NCBI GenBank assembly: GCA_028455995.1
Contig: JABELC010000005.1
Location: 496,001-560,000, forward strand
Length of the DNA stretch: 64,000 nucleotides
Source of the DNA: Scleromitrula shiraiana
Lineage: Eukaryota > Ascomycota > Leotiomycetes > Helotiales > Sclerotiniaceae
Reading direction: 5' to 3'
This document shows positions 47,257-59,203 of this stretch, in pieces. The position numbers and the translations under genes are program-made. The notes under the pieces were generated by a model, which saw only the letters and a list, made by a program, of their open reading frames with translations, did no database searches and was not told the origin of the DNA. How positions within the stretch are numbered: the first letter of the stretch is position 1; every line of letters starts with the position of its first letter.

Positions 47257-49541
47257 ATGCGGTACATTACCAATGTTTACGCGATTTGTGCTTTTGCCGC
47301 AATTGGTATGTTTTCTTCTTTTTTCATATCACATGTAAACATAGACACTGATGCCTCTATCAGGCGGGGGTCTTTTCGGTTTCGATATCTCGAGTATGTC
47401 TGGGGTCTTAGGAACTCAAGCATACGTCAGATATTTCCATAATCCCCAATCTTATGGCCAAGGTGGTATTACCTGTGCTATGCCCGCTGGATCTCTCATT
47501 GGTGCCCTGGCTTCCTCTTTCATTGCCGATAGTTGGTCTCGCCGAGCAAGCATTCAAATCGCCTCAATCTTTTGGATCATTGGTTCAATGTAAGCTATTA
47601 CTTGGCTCGATCAACATTTTGTGCGCTAAATTCATCTTTAGTATTCAGTGTGCTTCAATCAATATACCTATGCTGGTAATCGGTCGTGTCATTGCAGGTA
47701 TCTGTGTCGGTATCGCCTCTTCAATCTGCCCTGTGGTATGTTCGATTGGATTCTGTTTCTTTTGGAAAACATATGTGTTGACCCAAGACCTAGTATCAAT
47801 CCGAGATCGCACCAAAGGAGATTCGTGGTCGAGTCGTTTCCTTACAGCAGTGGGCAATCACTTGGGGTATTCTCATTCAATACTTCATCCAATATGGTGC
47901 TTCAAATGTTGGAGGTGGACCCGACAATCCAGTAAGCTCAATAAATTTCCACCACCTCAGTGCTGCTTGATAAGCCCGTTGATCTCTTGTGTTATTCGTT
48001 ATGTATAAAAATCTAACCATATTTTGTGTCTACTAGAAACAACCCACCTCTGCTTTCCGAATTCCCTGGGGTGTTCAAATTGTGCCTGCAGTCATATTAT
48101 TCTTTGGCATGTTTTTCTTGCCCAAATCTCCTAGATGGCTCGCCTCTAAGGATAGATGGGAGGAGGCTGTCAAAGTCATCGCAGATCTCCACGGAGGTGG
48201 TGATGTGAATCATCCCAAGGTCCTAGCTGAATACCAGGAAATTGAGGAGGCACTTCGATTTGAGCGTGAAGAAGCTGTCAGCAGTTATCGCAAGCTCGCA
48301 GAGCCAGGCATGTTCAAACGTGTCGTTCTGGGCATGTCGATTCAAATGTGGTCCCAACTATGCGGCATGAACATCATGATGTATTATGTTGTTTGTAAGT
48401 CTATTTTTTGTTTGGAAGAGCCTTCAAAAGCTATTGGTTATGCAAGGGCAAATAAACTGATTTGTTACGCGAATAGATATTATGCAGGGCGCAAATATTG
48501 CAAGTCCGTTGCTTACAGCCTCGATTCAATACATTTTGAATGTGACTCTTACTCTACCGGCAATCATATATCTCGATCGATTCGGACGACGCCCAGCCAT
48601 GCTGATAGGCTCCTTCTTGATGATGACGTGTTTATTCATTGCTGGAGGTCTACAAGCAGGATATGGTCAAGCAAATACTGCCGATACGAAGACTCCACAG
48701 AATCAGAATATAACCTGGATCGTCTATCAGAAACCAGCTGTTAGTAAAGCCATTGTGGTAAGTGCACTCGATCTCTTGGTTCTTCGGCACTCTTTCGTTT
48801 GAAAATTTCATTCCCTTGGTTCAATCCGAACTCCCCTCTTATTGCTCCATTCCCTCAGCTCGCAGGCAATCACTGACTTAGACAAGGCAATGACATATCT
48901 TTTTGTGTGCTCTTTTGCTACTACATGGGGACCAAGTTCATGGACTTATCCAGCAGAAATTTTCCCCAACAAGATCCGTGCAAAGGCTGTATCTTTGGCT
49001 ACTTCATCCAACTGGTTCTGGAACTGTGTTTTGGCATTTGCAGTTCCACCCTTGCTCAAAAATATTAACTGGAAGATGTACATGATCTTCGCAGTATTCA
49101 ATGCTCTAGCCTTCATCCGTAAGCCCATCTATTTTCTATTACAATTTCTTTCGAATCCACCATATTGTTTGAACAATTGCTAACGATCAAATGATCTCAG
49201 ATATATTCTTAACAGCACCAGAGACAAAAGGTAAGACTCTTGAGGAAATGGACGAAGTATTCAATAGTGGTCTCCCAGCATGGAGATCACTTCCTAAAGG
49301 TTCCAGATTGGATCAACTTGAGAAAGATATCGAAGCCGGACACATTAAGGTTACTGCACCGACTGACTCAAGAACCAGCCGCCCAAGCAATGGCCTTGAT
49401 CATGGATACCAAGAGAAGACTGTCCATGATACATCAGCCCATACTTATGATGATCCACTCCACCATCCAAGAGGTGACGAGAAGACTGCTGTCCATACGC
49501 ATGAGACTATTCATACTAGTCACACTCCAGATCAATTCTAA
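47257..49541 (+). CDS. MFS hexose transporter (high-affinity glucose transporter type)
   Basis: Twelve-helix plasma-membrane sugar carrier. Exons are 47257-47305, 47364-47589, 47642-47735, 47794-47931, 48037-48394, 48477-48757, 48887-49118 and 49201-49541, giving 572 aa. Signatures are GGGLFGFDISSMSGVLG (helix 1), SWSRRASIQIA, GRVIAGICVGIASSICPVYQ followed by SEIAPKEIRGR, KSPRWLASKDRWEEA, QLCGMNIMMYY (helix 7), DRFGRRPAMLIG, TWGPSSWTYPAEIFP and APETKGKTLEEMDEVF. The helix-1 GFDISSMSG and the helix-10 WTYPAEIFP blocks resemble Kluyveromyces HGT1-type glucose transporters. The ~100-residue hydrophilic C-terminal tail is rich in His and Asp (YDDPLHHPRGDEKTAVHTH) and probably cytoplasmic. Distinct from the transporter at 22.4 kb. 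Confidence 0.92.
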
Positions 49542-50099
49542 TAGCTTTTTTTCTGCCATTATTCTTTGGGCTTCACCCTCCTGTCTTTGATGGATAGGAT
49601 ATGGGACCTTATTTACATCGGGATGCTAGTAATAGCACATGCAATTCGGTTGGGGACTTTTGACATCCAGATAATGTGCTAATTCAGTATTATGATTATG
49701 AATTTTGAATCAGGAAATTTGTCATTGCATAGTCATAGATTACTCAGGTAGATAATTTGATATCTCAATTGAGTATGATAATAATGATTTTGGAGTTCAA
49801 AACTGTGGCTGAGGTGATTATATAAGCGGGGTCTGGGGTAGCTTTGTAATGACGTTAACGACTCACCTTTGACTCGAGTAGCATAGAATTCCGATGTCAA
49901 CTGGTCTAGCTTCGATCTACTCTAGCCTAAATCAACAACTTAATTTTATGTGGCCATCAATGAACGTGTGACGTATAGCGATTGGCATTTAATTCACGGG
50001 TTAAGTTATGTAAGTAATAAATGTTATGTCAACGTCAAAAGCTAAGTAGGATTTTCCTCGCGATTGCATATTATTTTTCATTACATTTTCAATTGTTAA
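49542..50099. other. Intergenic, UVE1 promoter
   Basis: About 560 bp between two plus-strand genes: transporter 3' end, then the UVE1 promoter. No other gene. Confidence 0.55.
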
Positions 50100-52693
50100 A
50101 TGTTTATCTCTCATCTTCCTTACCTGCGCTTCAGCAGAATATCTGTGTTTAATAGAGTAAGCTCAAGTGGTCTAAGAAGTGGTCAATTGGTTCAATTGGC
50201 TCCTTTTACAATCAACATGCCACCCAAACGCAAGAGATCATCTGTAGCGGCTGTACCAGTAGTCGCAAATGACATACCGACACCCATACTACCTTCTGCG
50301 CGTGCTTCTCCAGTCAAGCCACCTTCAAGACCTTCACGTCAATCTTCCCGCGCAAGCAAAGTTGACACAAATCCGGATCACAACATTGATATTGAAGACG
50401 GGAAAACGGCCTTGCGGGCAAGTCCAGATGCAGATGAGAAGGGGGAAGCATTTGATTTGAAGAAAGTTGAAACTCCTATAACGCCCGCGAAGACCAATGG
50501 TGCAATACCCGATTTAAAGACTGAGGATAGCGATTCTCCATTATCAGATATAAGCGACGATGAACTGGTCGTAACTCTAGCGAAAAAACAAAAGAAAGGA
50601 CCAACAAAAAGTTCAATTTCTGCAAAGAAGGCGTCGGATCAGATAAAGGCATTCATAGCAGAACAGGCTGCCAAAAAGATCGCAGAGAAGAAAATCAAGA
50701 AGAAGGAGGATGAAGATGAATGGGACAAAAGAGTTGACCCGGATGGTGATGATGAAGGGCCTGCTGAAGATGCCGATGATATGAAATTAGAAGCGAGAAG
50801 GCCACCTCCGATTAATAGCGATTATTTACCTTTGCCGTGGAAAGGAAGGTTAGGATATGTAAGTGCATTCACTGAAATTTTAACCAATCAATCTAATAGA
50901 AACTAGGCGTGCTTGAATACTTATCTTCGATTTTCTAACCCACCAATCTTCACATCCCGAACCTGCCGCATGGCTTCGATTGTTGAGCATCGGCATCCAT
51001 TGAAATACCCTTCGCAACCTGAACATGCTAACAAAAATCGACCAGATAAATCAAAGCCAGCTTCTATTGAGAGAGGACAACGTTACGTGGAAGAATTGTG
51101 CCTGGCGAATATTAGAGATTTGCCAAAAATGTTAAGATGGAATGACAAATATGGGATCAAATTCATGAGACTCAGTTCGGAAATGTTTCCTTTTGCTAGT
51201 CACGCCGAGTTTGGTTATAAACTTGCACCTTTCGCAAGTGAAGCTCTCGCAGAGGTCGGAAAAGTGGTTGCTGAGTTAGGACATCGTGTCAGCACACATC
51301 CAGGACAAGTAAATCGATCACATCTCAGCCTTGTTCATGCCTAGCTAATGATATATAGTTCACACAATTGGGATCTCCACGTCCAGAAGTCATTTCTAAT
51401 GCAGTCCGTGATCTCGAATATCACGATGAAATGCTGACACTTCTTAAACTCCCACCTCAGGCTGACAGAGATGCCGTCCTCATCCTTCATTTAGGCGGCA
51501 CTTTCGGCGACAAATCCGCTACACTTGATCGTTTCCGCCAAAATTATGCTGCACTATCCCCATCAATCAAGAAGCGTATCGTTTTGGAAAATGACGACGT
51601 ATCATGGTCTGTTCATGATCTTCTTCCTCTTTGTGAAGAACTGAATATTCCGCTCTGTCTTGACTTTCATCACCACAACATAATATTCGATTCTAAGCAG
51701 ATATCAGAGGGCACTAAAGGAATCATGGAGCTCTTCCCCAGAATCAAAGCCACCTGGGATCGCAAAGGTATCACACAGAAAATGCATTACAGTGAGCAAA
51801 CACCACAAGCTGTTACTGGACGCCAGAGACGAAAACATAATCCAAGGCCCGCAACTCTCCCACCTTGCCCAGACAATATGGACTTGATGATTGAAGCGAA
51901 AGACAAAGAGCAAGCGGTATTTGAGCTAATGAGGACATTTAAACTTCCTGGTTTCGATACGTTCAACGATATAGTGCCATACGAGCGAGATGATGATAAT
52001 CGTGTGCTGCCAAAGAAGCCGAAGAAGAAGAAGACCAAGAAACAGATAGCTGCAGAAATAGAAGAATTCGGTCAGGAGGTAGAATCGGAAGAAGAGCCTG
52101 AAAAGGAAATCATACCAGAGGAGGAGGTTGGTATGGGAGGTAAAGACAACCGCGTCTACTGGCCAATTGGCATGGAAGAGTGGTTAAGACCCAAGAAGAG
52201 AGAAATCAAGAAGAAGGGTGCAGATGACGAGGAAGAAATGTTCAAACATCCCACACCAGCGAACTTTGAAGCGAGGAAAAAAATCACGGAGGGAAGAAAG
52301 AAACCATTCGATGATGGATTCAAGGAGAAATTGGCAAGTGCCGAGTGTTTAAACGATGTATTGGAACTTTTGGAGCAGGCCAAGACGGCCCAGGATCCGG
52401 AATATGGGAACGATAATGCAAACGAGAAGAAGACGAAGAATACACCACCTGCAAAGAAGAAGGCAGCACCGGCAAAAAAGAAGACTGCCAAGGTTGTACA
52501 GACACCAAGCATTTCCAACATGGACGAGGAGGACGACGATGATGATCTAAGCATGCCTGATTTATCAGACGAGAGGGAAGATAATTTGGAAAACACTGCT
52601 CAGAAAGCTGCACCGGCTAGACAGAGTTCAAGAGCAAATGCGAAGAAGAGAAAAAGTTATGCGGAGATTGATGGGGATTTAGATGAGGATTAA
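50100..52693 (+). CDS. UVE1: UV-damage endonuclease Uve1 (UvdE family)
   Basis: Nicks DNA 5' to UV photoproducts and other distortions, starting an excision pathway separate from nucleotide excision repair. Exons are 50100-50858, 50907-51308 and 51359-52693, giving 831 aa. The TIM-barrel core lies in the middle: RLGYACLNTYLR (joined across intron 1), KFMRLSSEMFPF, HRVSTHPGQFTQLGSP (across intron 2), LILHLGGTFGDK, RIVLENDDVSW, LCLDFHHHNI and KMHYSEQTP. Long Lys/Glu-rich tails flank it, with AT-hook-like and nuclear-type basic blocks. Residues 1-39 are Ser/Arg-rich without acidic residues and look like a mitochondrial presequence. An ATG at 50217 (MPPKRKRSS) could start a nuclear form. Fungal Uve1 proteins are known to protect mitochondrial DNA in some species. 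Confidence 0.95.
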
Positions 52694-53832
52694 TGCTTTG
52701 TGTATATTATATTATGTTATATGAATTTTAAATAGAAGATATTGCTTTTCAAGCTCCGAGATTTCTTCGATATACTGTCCATCCATTCATCCCCCTTAAA
52801 CATCTCCTTCAAACGACAAATTGACAACCAAAGCAAGCAAGCAAGCAAGTAAGCAAGCAAAAGAGACCAAATCACCGCACCCTCTCCCATCTCGATACTT
52901 ACTCATATAGCCATACCAAGGAATTCAAACGAACCAAAATCATCTATCGAATTATAGTCAGACATATCAAATTACATATAGAAAACAATACGACTATTTA
53001 ATTTTCGAAAAAAATGAAATAAAATAACTTCATTTTGTTGCATATCTCAACTTTCCAGAACAATTCCATACACGCTTCTGGAACGATTCTCGAACTCTAA
53101 TTTTTTTTTTCTTCTATCTTTTTTTTTTCTTCTTCTATCTATGTACGAACGCACATATATACATTCATGCATTCATTCATTCATGATTACTATTAGTTCA
53201 TACACTAACTACTGCATTTTACCTGTGTTTTCTTCCTTTTTTCCACCCCATCCCATTCCATCCCATCCCATACAAGCCTACAGACATCCATTCATCCATC
53301 CATTCATTCATTCATTCCGAACATCAAACCTGGCACTAATAAAACACAGACAGTACTTAAACAATTAACCATCCACTTATTTTCCATCACTTTGAATAAA
53401 CAAATATATAAACAAACAAATAAATATATAAACAAACAAATATAAATAAATATAAATATATAAATATATACAATGCTATAAATTTCTACACATACCATTT
53501 ATTCTTACCTCGTTCCATCTCATATCATCATATCATCTCATCATCACAGTCTACTCAAATACCATCCAAACAATTCTAATTTTATTCCGCTCCCTCATTT
53601 GTTGCATGTCTCAACTGCGGAATATACTAATATACTAATATACTAACTAGTTAGTACGCAATTCGAATTTTGAGATCTTGATCTGAGATCTTGGTCTGAA
53701 TAGGATAGAATAGGATAGGATATGATATGATATATGTTTAGGAAATTATTTTTATTTCCTGCTATTGGCGTATCCCCCCCCCCGATGCTGTTGATCTATC
53801 AATTATTTTCTTTTTCGAGTAAGTTTGTAAGG

Positions 53833-53897
53833 AAGTAAGTAAGTAAGTAAGTAATATGGGGGGAAGGAAGGAAGGAAGGAAGGAAGGAAGGAAGGAA
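53833..53897. repeat. (AAGT)n and (GGAA)n microsatellites
   Basis: AAGT units at 53833-53854, followed after a few bases by about nine GGAA units at 53862-53897. Confidence 0.93.
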
Positions 53898-54103
53898 ATG
53901 GAGTGGTTTCCTCAAGATAGTGAGTGAGTGATTTTTAAAAAGGGGAAAACCCGATGTTACCAGAATGAAGGCCTTTCTTTTTACATTCACGCCTTTACTA
54001 TCATGATGAAACTATGATGATGGATAGAATAAAATATGATATGATATCATATGCATTAATTTCGCAGTCTCTGTATAAAGCTAACTGCTCAGTGTTCTAA
54101 CCA

Positions 54104-54129
54104 ACACACACACACACACACACACACAC
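54104..54129. repeat. (CA)n microsatellite
   Basis: Thirteen CA dinucleotides without interruption. Confidence 0.95.
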
Positions 54130-54354
54130 GTGGAGCGATGTAAAAACTACCTACTACAAGGAGAGAGGGGGAAAAAAGAAGATAACCATTACAACAAACG
54201 CCATCATTCAGCCAATAGGCTCCCCTAAATGGAGCACTTCCAATTCAAAACCAACCAACCAAACAACCAACCAACCAAACAACCAGGCAATGCATGCATC
54301 AGTTATGTACGTTAACAACTGCTCTGCTAATAGCATAACACATCTTTCCAAGGT

Positions 54355-57300
54355 TTAGCTATCGGCATATTCATACCCATGCTGTGGCTGATAGTATTTC
54401 TTATTCAAAGATTCTGTCGATTGACCCCAACCTGCGTTTGATCTTAATCTTCTCTCCTTCTCGAATTCGCCCCACCTCTTCATAGTGATTTTCGAACTGT
54501 CAAACTCTCCTTCATATTCAATACCAGCCTTCTTGGTCTTCTCACCAGCAGTCTTACGAGTATCACCCCAGGAGAAATCATCGAATTTCCAGAAGGCGTA
54601 TGTTGGAAGCAAGAAATTCCAGATTGGAAGAGAGACGAGATAGATTAACATCCAGAGTACATATGACCAGCGATGAGCTGTAACCACAATCAATACTGCT
54701 GGCAAACCAAGAATGAGAGCAAGAAGAACGAGGGGAATGGTTTGGACTGGTTTTCGAACAATGGAGATGATCACTGCAATGAAGTTAGTTTCCAAGTACA
54801 ATGTAAATACGGAATGAGACAAATGGTACTTACCGATGTAGAAGGTAAAGGCGATAGCGGCAGGGAGAACAAGAGTACTGATAAGATCGATGAAGACAAC
54901 AAACTGCATACTGAAGCAGAAAGTACCGCAAAGATCTCTAACAAGAACCAACTCCATTAGATTGTGAATAGTACTGTTAATCCATCTACGTCTTTGTGAC
55001 ATCAGAACCCAAAGAGAGTCTGGAACCTGAGTTTTACAGACAGCCTGTGGTACGAAGACTTGTTTGCGCTTGGGGAAAGTTCGAAGCATAAGTGTAGAGA
55101 GGTATCGATCTTCTCCCAAAAGTAGCAAATTCTTCTTGTGAAGTGTATCGACCACGTTCTCGGAGTAATGTTCCACCACATCGGGATTGGCCAAAATTGG
55201 AACCCAGTAGTTCTGACCACCCTTTGGAGCCTTAATTCTGTACATAGAGAAACAACCAGGAAGACAAGTAACACCACCGAAGACCGATTCAAATGATTTT
55301 ACGGAGTGGTGAGAAATGAAATATTCGAAAACCTGGATAGCACTCGTAAAGCTGGCTAGTTTGTTCGCAATCTTGGTCTCTCCACACAGTCCCATGATTT
55401 CAGGATCCTTTACCATAGCAGAGACCATGTGCGTCAAGCTGTCCGGAAATACCTTAGTATCTGCGTCAACCATGAGTACCACCTCATAATAATCTGGAGA
55501 AATGCCACTGATTTTCCAGAACCCATTGAAAATTTCAAATTCTAGTTCCGTCATACGTTCATCAAACATCACCTTCTGCAAAAACGACATCAATATGATT
55601 TGACTGTCACGTTTACCTCGGTTTCCAGGTTTGCTTTTTGCAGCTTCGTCCGGAGTACCACATTTTACGATACACATCATTGGAACTCGAAGCTGCTTAT
55701 CCGCAGGAATGGAAGAATCTTCGCCATAGTCGTAAAACCCAGCATAGACCTTGGCCATGTTGTGCCTCTTGGATCCACTAGCAACCGCTACGTAGGAAAA
55801 TGCGGGTACCTCGTTTGGCTGAACAGCGAAATCTTTCATCATGTTAAGAACAATTTCTGGTGTAGACATTGTCTCCCCTTGACCCTTGATAATACCATCA
55901 CAAATAACTAGGATAGTCTTGTGACTGTTTGGATAATCGGTCGTAGCGATAGAATCGAGAGTCGTACGAATACCAAGTGCACCTTCTGAGTAAGCTGTGA
56001 CAAGAAGAATCGCATGAGCCAATGGATAGCCAAATGGTTGCCAATCCGCCGGAGGTTGAGGAACCACCGCCTCATGAATGAAACCCTGAGGTCCTGGACC
56101 CTCGAGATCATTCAGAGCTCCATATGGCATGCTGTCAGTTCGCAGAAAGCTATTACGGCTATTATTTTGATTGCGGAACATTGGGTTGGGTGGTATTAAC
56201 TGAGCTGTAGAAGTCTGACTCGCCATGGTAGTAGGTTGAGGGCGCCCGACGCGAGAGGATCGATCAGCAGCAGCGTATGGGTTGGAGAAACGAGAAGTTG
56301 TTGGCAGGAAAGCACTTGCTCTTTTACTAGTTCTGTCTGATGCCGAACCTGACCCCATTACAGTACTACCAATATCGCCAGCCAACCTTGGAGGTGATCG
56401 ATAAATATCTTCTGTCCAATCCTCAATCTGTTGATTACGTTTCTTTGGGTTAGAGGATTGAGAAGTTTTTGCAGCTGCGTATTTCGAGGCAATGAACCAT
56501 TGGAATATCAAGGCTAAAACGAACTTGACGAGAACGATAGCAAGAATGAATGCCAGAGAGACATATAAGACAACCTTTGAAGCAATGCAACCAACAGTTT
56601 CGGTATCAACACTGCCGACCTTGATAATTTGTTCGAAGCATTGTGCAATCTTTTTATCCTCCGAAGACTGAAAGGCGTGAGTAATATCTCTTCCACGAAC
56701 TGCTGCGTTAGCTGCGCTGCTTTTATCGGCAAGATCAGTGAATCTCGAGGGAACTGTGACTTGAGTGCTGTTAAACCACTTAAGAAGATCTAAATCCAAG
56801 ACGTTTCCCGAGTACACCATCAAATTCCTTGAAGAGTTCTTGATATCATCCCATGTGAAGTACACATCTCCAGCGCCGTTTAGATCATAGAAATCAGTAC
56901 GAGCCTCTCCTTGTAAATGGCATGCATATCCAAGATAGTATCCAACAGTTTCGTTTGGACTACTCGAGCCATCTTGATTGAATGCTTGACATGGGAAATA
57001 CCATGCTAGGTCACCGTCGGAATTGGTCGGAACGTCAGATCCCTCGGCCAGAGTGATGAGGCCCTTGCACTTTCCATTGACGTTTTGAAATAAGAAGCTT
57101 CCATCCATACCACCATATTTTTGAGGCAAATCATACAAAACGTTGGCTCCATAGGTAATACCCATTGCAGCAGGATGTTTGGACTTTGTAAGATCATATG
57201 CGCTTCCGTGGAATATCATGTATCCAGAATCTACGTGGTTGACTTGCAATCGCAAACTTCCACCAGAACCACAAACGGTAGCTGTGAAACCGAAAGTTAA

Positions 57301-58077
57301 GAAACCCACACCTGCCATCATAATGAGGATAATGCTGATCAAGCCCATCTTCTCCCTCCATGCTCTCTGTTGTGCCTTCGATCGAAAACCGAAACATTTA
57401 AGAATAAAGCCAGGACACCAGAAAGTTACAATAGCACAGTAGACATTCCAAAGACTGGGTGGTTTTACAGTATCTAGTTGTTTCTGTCGTTCTTTCTCCT
57501 CTTTAGTCATCTTTTGTGTTCTCTCCCTCTTTAGCTTCCCAGACCGAGACTTTGTAGCAAATCCGGCCTTTTCAGTGGAGGCGAGATCTGCTGGTCCTGC
57601 TCCATGACCGCGGGTGCTTCTTTTGACTGGGGCAGTGACATCGGATTCCGCTTCCCCAGAACTTCGAAGCCCCGATGTTTCTGTGTTTACAGTATCTGCC
57701 TCATGATCTTCCATTATTGCATCGTTACCAGTCGAGGACGGTAGAACGTCCATATTAGCGGCGTGTTGCCGGTAGTGATAGTTCGGGTGGTCTCGATCAA
57801 TTCTGTTGCGTTCTGGGCGGATAAGACTTCGCTTTCTTGACATTGCAGTCGCAGGCGTTGTTGTTCGTGTTGGCGAAATGGGTTCTCGAGACATTGTTGG
57901 GGTCAGAGGTGTTGGCACTGTGTCTGCAAATGATGATTTTGAAGGACCTCGTTCGTGTATCGGCGACGCAGGAGGCAAGGCGAAATAAGCAGCTTCTTCA
58001 TCCTGAGCTTGAGCGCGCCGTGAGCCTGTTCGGTAGTGATGAGATCCGCCTTCAATAGGCCGCCGAGGGGGAGACAT
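54355..58077 (-). CDS. chsIV: Class IV chitin synthase (yeast Chs3 type)
   Basis: Polymerises UDP-GlcNAc into cell-wall chitin at the plasma membrane. Exons are 58077-54834 and 54773-54355, giving 1220 aa. The 60-nt intron (54833-54774, GTAAGT, ACTAAC branch, TTGCAG) is open and in frame; splicing restores FYIVIISIVRKP, a class IV helix. The first ~200 residues are disordered, followed by two helices (LWNVYCAIVTFWCPGFIL; GLISIILIMMAGVGFL), a non-cytosolic domain, a third helix near residue 520, and the GT2 domain: LLVTAYSEG, VLMVDADTKV (D871, D873), LGEDRYL (G988-E989-D990) and QRRRW (1028-1032). C-terminal helices complete it. The ATG at 58077 follows a likely leader-intron acceptor (TTGTATAG). 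Yeast Chs3 needs the activator Skt5; an SKT5-type gene lies divergently 4.9 kb away. Confidence 0.95.
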   Translation of the reverse strand: MSPPRRPIEGGSHHYRTGSRRAQAQDEEAAYFALPPASPIHERGPSKSSFADTVPTPLTPTMSREPISPTRTTTPATAMSRKRSLIRPERNRIDRDHPNYHYRQHAANMDVLPSSTGNDAIMEDHEADTVNTETSGLRSSGEAESDVTAPVKRSTRGHGAGPADLASTEKAGFATKSRSGKLKRERTQKMTKEEKERQKQLDTVKPPSLWNVYCAIVTFWCPGFILKCFGFRSKAQQRAWREKMGLISIILIMMAGVGFLTFGFTATVCGSGGSLRLQVNHVDSGYMIFHGSAYDLTKSKHPAAMGITYGANVLYDLPQKYGGMDGSFLFQNVNGKCKGLITLAEGSDVPTNSDGDLAWYFPCQAFNQDGSSSPNETVGYYLGYACHLQGEARTDFYDLNGAGDVYFTWDDIKNSSRNLMVYSGNVLDLDLLKWFNSTQVTVPSRFTDLADKSSAANAAVRGRDITHAFQSSEDKKIAQCFEQIIKVGSVDTETVGCIASKVVLYVSLAFILAIVLVKFVLALIFQWFIASKYAAAKTSQSSNPKKRNQQIEDWTEDIYRSPPRLAGDIGSTVMGSGSASDRTSKRASAFLPTTSRFSNPYAAADRSSRVGRPQPTTMASQTSTAQLIPPNPMFRNQNNSRNSFLRTDSMPYGALNDLEGPGPQGFIHEAVVPQPPADWQPFGYPLAHAILLVTAYSEGALGIRTTLDSIATTDYPNSHKTILVICDGIIKGQGETMSTPEIVLNMMKDFAVQPNEVPAFSYVAVASGSKRHNMAKVYAGFYDYGEDSSIPADKQLRVPMMCIVKCGTPDEAAKSKPGNRGKRDSQIILMSFLQKVMFDERMTELEFEIFNGFWKISGISPDYYEVVLMVDADTKVFPDSLTHMVSAMVKDPEIMGLCGETKIANKLASFTSAIQVFEYFISHHSVKSFESVFGGVTCLPGCFSMYRIKAPKGGQNYWVPILANPDVVEHYSENVVDTLHKKNLLLLGEDRYLSTLMLRTFPKRKQVFVPQAVCKTQVPDSLWVLMSQRRRWINSTIHNLMELVLVRDLCGTFCFSMQFVVFIDLISTLVLPAAIAFTFYIGKYHLSHSVFTLYLETNFIAVIISIVRKPVQTIPLVLLALILGLPAVLIVVTAHRWSYVLWMLIYLVSLPIWNFLLPTYAFWKFDDFSWGDTRKTAGEKTKKAGIEYEGEFDSSKITMKRWGEFEKERRLRSNAGWGQSTESLNKKYYQPQHGYEYADS

Positions 58078-58706
58078 AATTCTATACAAGAGAATCTATT
58101 AGTTGAAATCTACGAGAGGAATAGCAATGAAGGCATCTACTTCAATCTTTGATTGTCTCAGATTAACTATCATCAACTGCGCATATCACTACTTGTGATT
58201 ATAATCGTAAGAAAAGTTCTCAATGGAAAGTGGGAACTTGATACCCAAAAACCATATATGTGAGCACAATAAGATTGTTTGAGAGGGGCAAGCATAAAAA
58301 TAAAGAATATGGGGTAGCATACATTGATGTTGGTGAGAATGATCGAAGGTTGTTTGTTTGTAGGCCGTTATGATATCCCTGTTTATACTTTGCGAATTCG
58401 TTCCTTGGCCGACCAAGAATCAATTCGAAGTGGCGCTCATGAACTCTTGAGATCCTCCTGTGCTCAAAATATAACGAAAGTACGAAGTATAATATAGAAT
58501 TAATGAATTATTAAGCAATGAATAATTTATGAAGCAAAAAATTGAGAGTTTGTAGCCTTTTCTTTCTTAAGGATACTTTATGAGAGTAAAGGCGACGAAA
58601 GGAAGATGGAGCGCTGAATATTCGTGATGGCGCAAGGAAAAGAAGGGTTTGGTAATACCTATGTAGGTACTGGGAAGATCAAATTGGAAATAAAAAAGGT
58701 AAATCT

Positions 58707-58750
58707 ATTCTTGGTGATATTCTTGTTGATATTCTTGGTGATATTCCTGG
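58707..58750. repeat. GATATTCTTGGT 12-bp tandem repeat
   Basis: Three to four copies of a 12-bp unit, GATATTCTTG(G/T)T, sit about 640 bp upstream of the chitin synthase ATG. Confidence 0.85.
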
Positions 58751-58952
58751 AGGTAAAAGGTAAGAGCGAATGTAAGTAGTAATAATAATAAACCTTCAAC
58801 TTCGACTATTCAATAATGTTCAAGGTTGACAATTTCCCTCCAAATTCAACTTGTGACGTCTTTTCAACGAATGATAAATAATTATTTGTATATGTATGTC
58901 AAGAGATAGAAACGATGAAATAAGAAAAGATGCGACGATAACGATGGTATGT

Positions 58953-59010
58953 ACAGTACTGTAGTATACTGTATTGTAGTATACTATACTGTACTGTACT
59001 GTACTGTAGT
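58953..59010. repeat. GTACT / GTAGTATACT repeat
   Basis: Mixed GTAGTATACT and GTACT units, four of the latter in a row. Confidence 0.85.
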
Positions 59011-59150
59011 TCTATTACCTACAGGAACAGGACGAGAGATGAAAATGGAGAAAATATGGAGTTGGATGAGAGAGAAATGAAAGATTTTCCTCTCTGATCT
59101 TCAAAAGATGAGAAGCTTGGCAAAAGAAGAAGGGATTTTGCTTGAATAAT

Positions 59151-59203
59151 GACTCTAAAAGGACTCTAAGGACTCTAATAAGAACTTTAAGAACTCTAAG
59201 GAC
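59151..59203. repeat. GGACTCTAA tandem repeat
   Basis: Five to six imperfect copies of GGACTCTAA(A). Confidence 0.85.

Larger units (their letters stand above)
52694..54354. other. Convergent, microsatellite-dense intergenic region
   Basis: Lies between the 3' ends of UVE1 and the chitin synthase gene. It is crowded with simple repeats: AAGC units near 52836-52860, CATT/CCATT units at 53160-53320, AAACAAATAAATATAT-type runs at 53397-53472, and AAGT, GGAA and CA tracts listed separately. No gene. Confidence 0.7.

Noticed and set aside
22448..49541. The two sugar transporters as a recent duplication
   Set aside because: Their helix-1, helix-7 and C-terminal blocks and exon structures differ clearly; they belong to different subgroups.
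52156..52596. 146-codon minus-strand frame inside UVE1
   Set aside because: Shadow of the Lys/Glu-rich C-terminal tail (AAG/GAA codons read as CTT/TTC in reverse).
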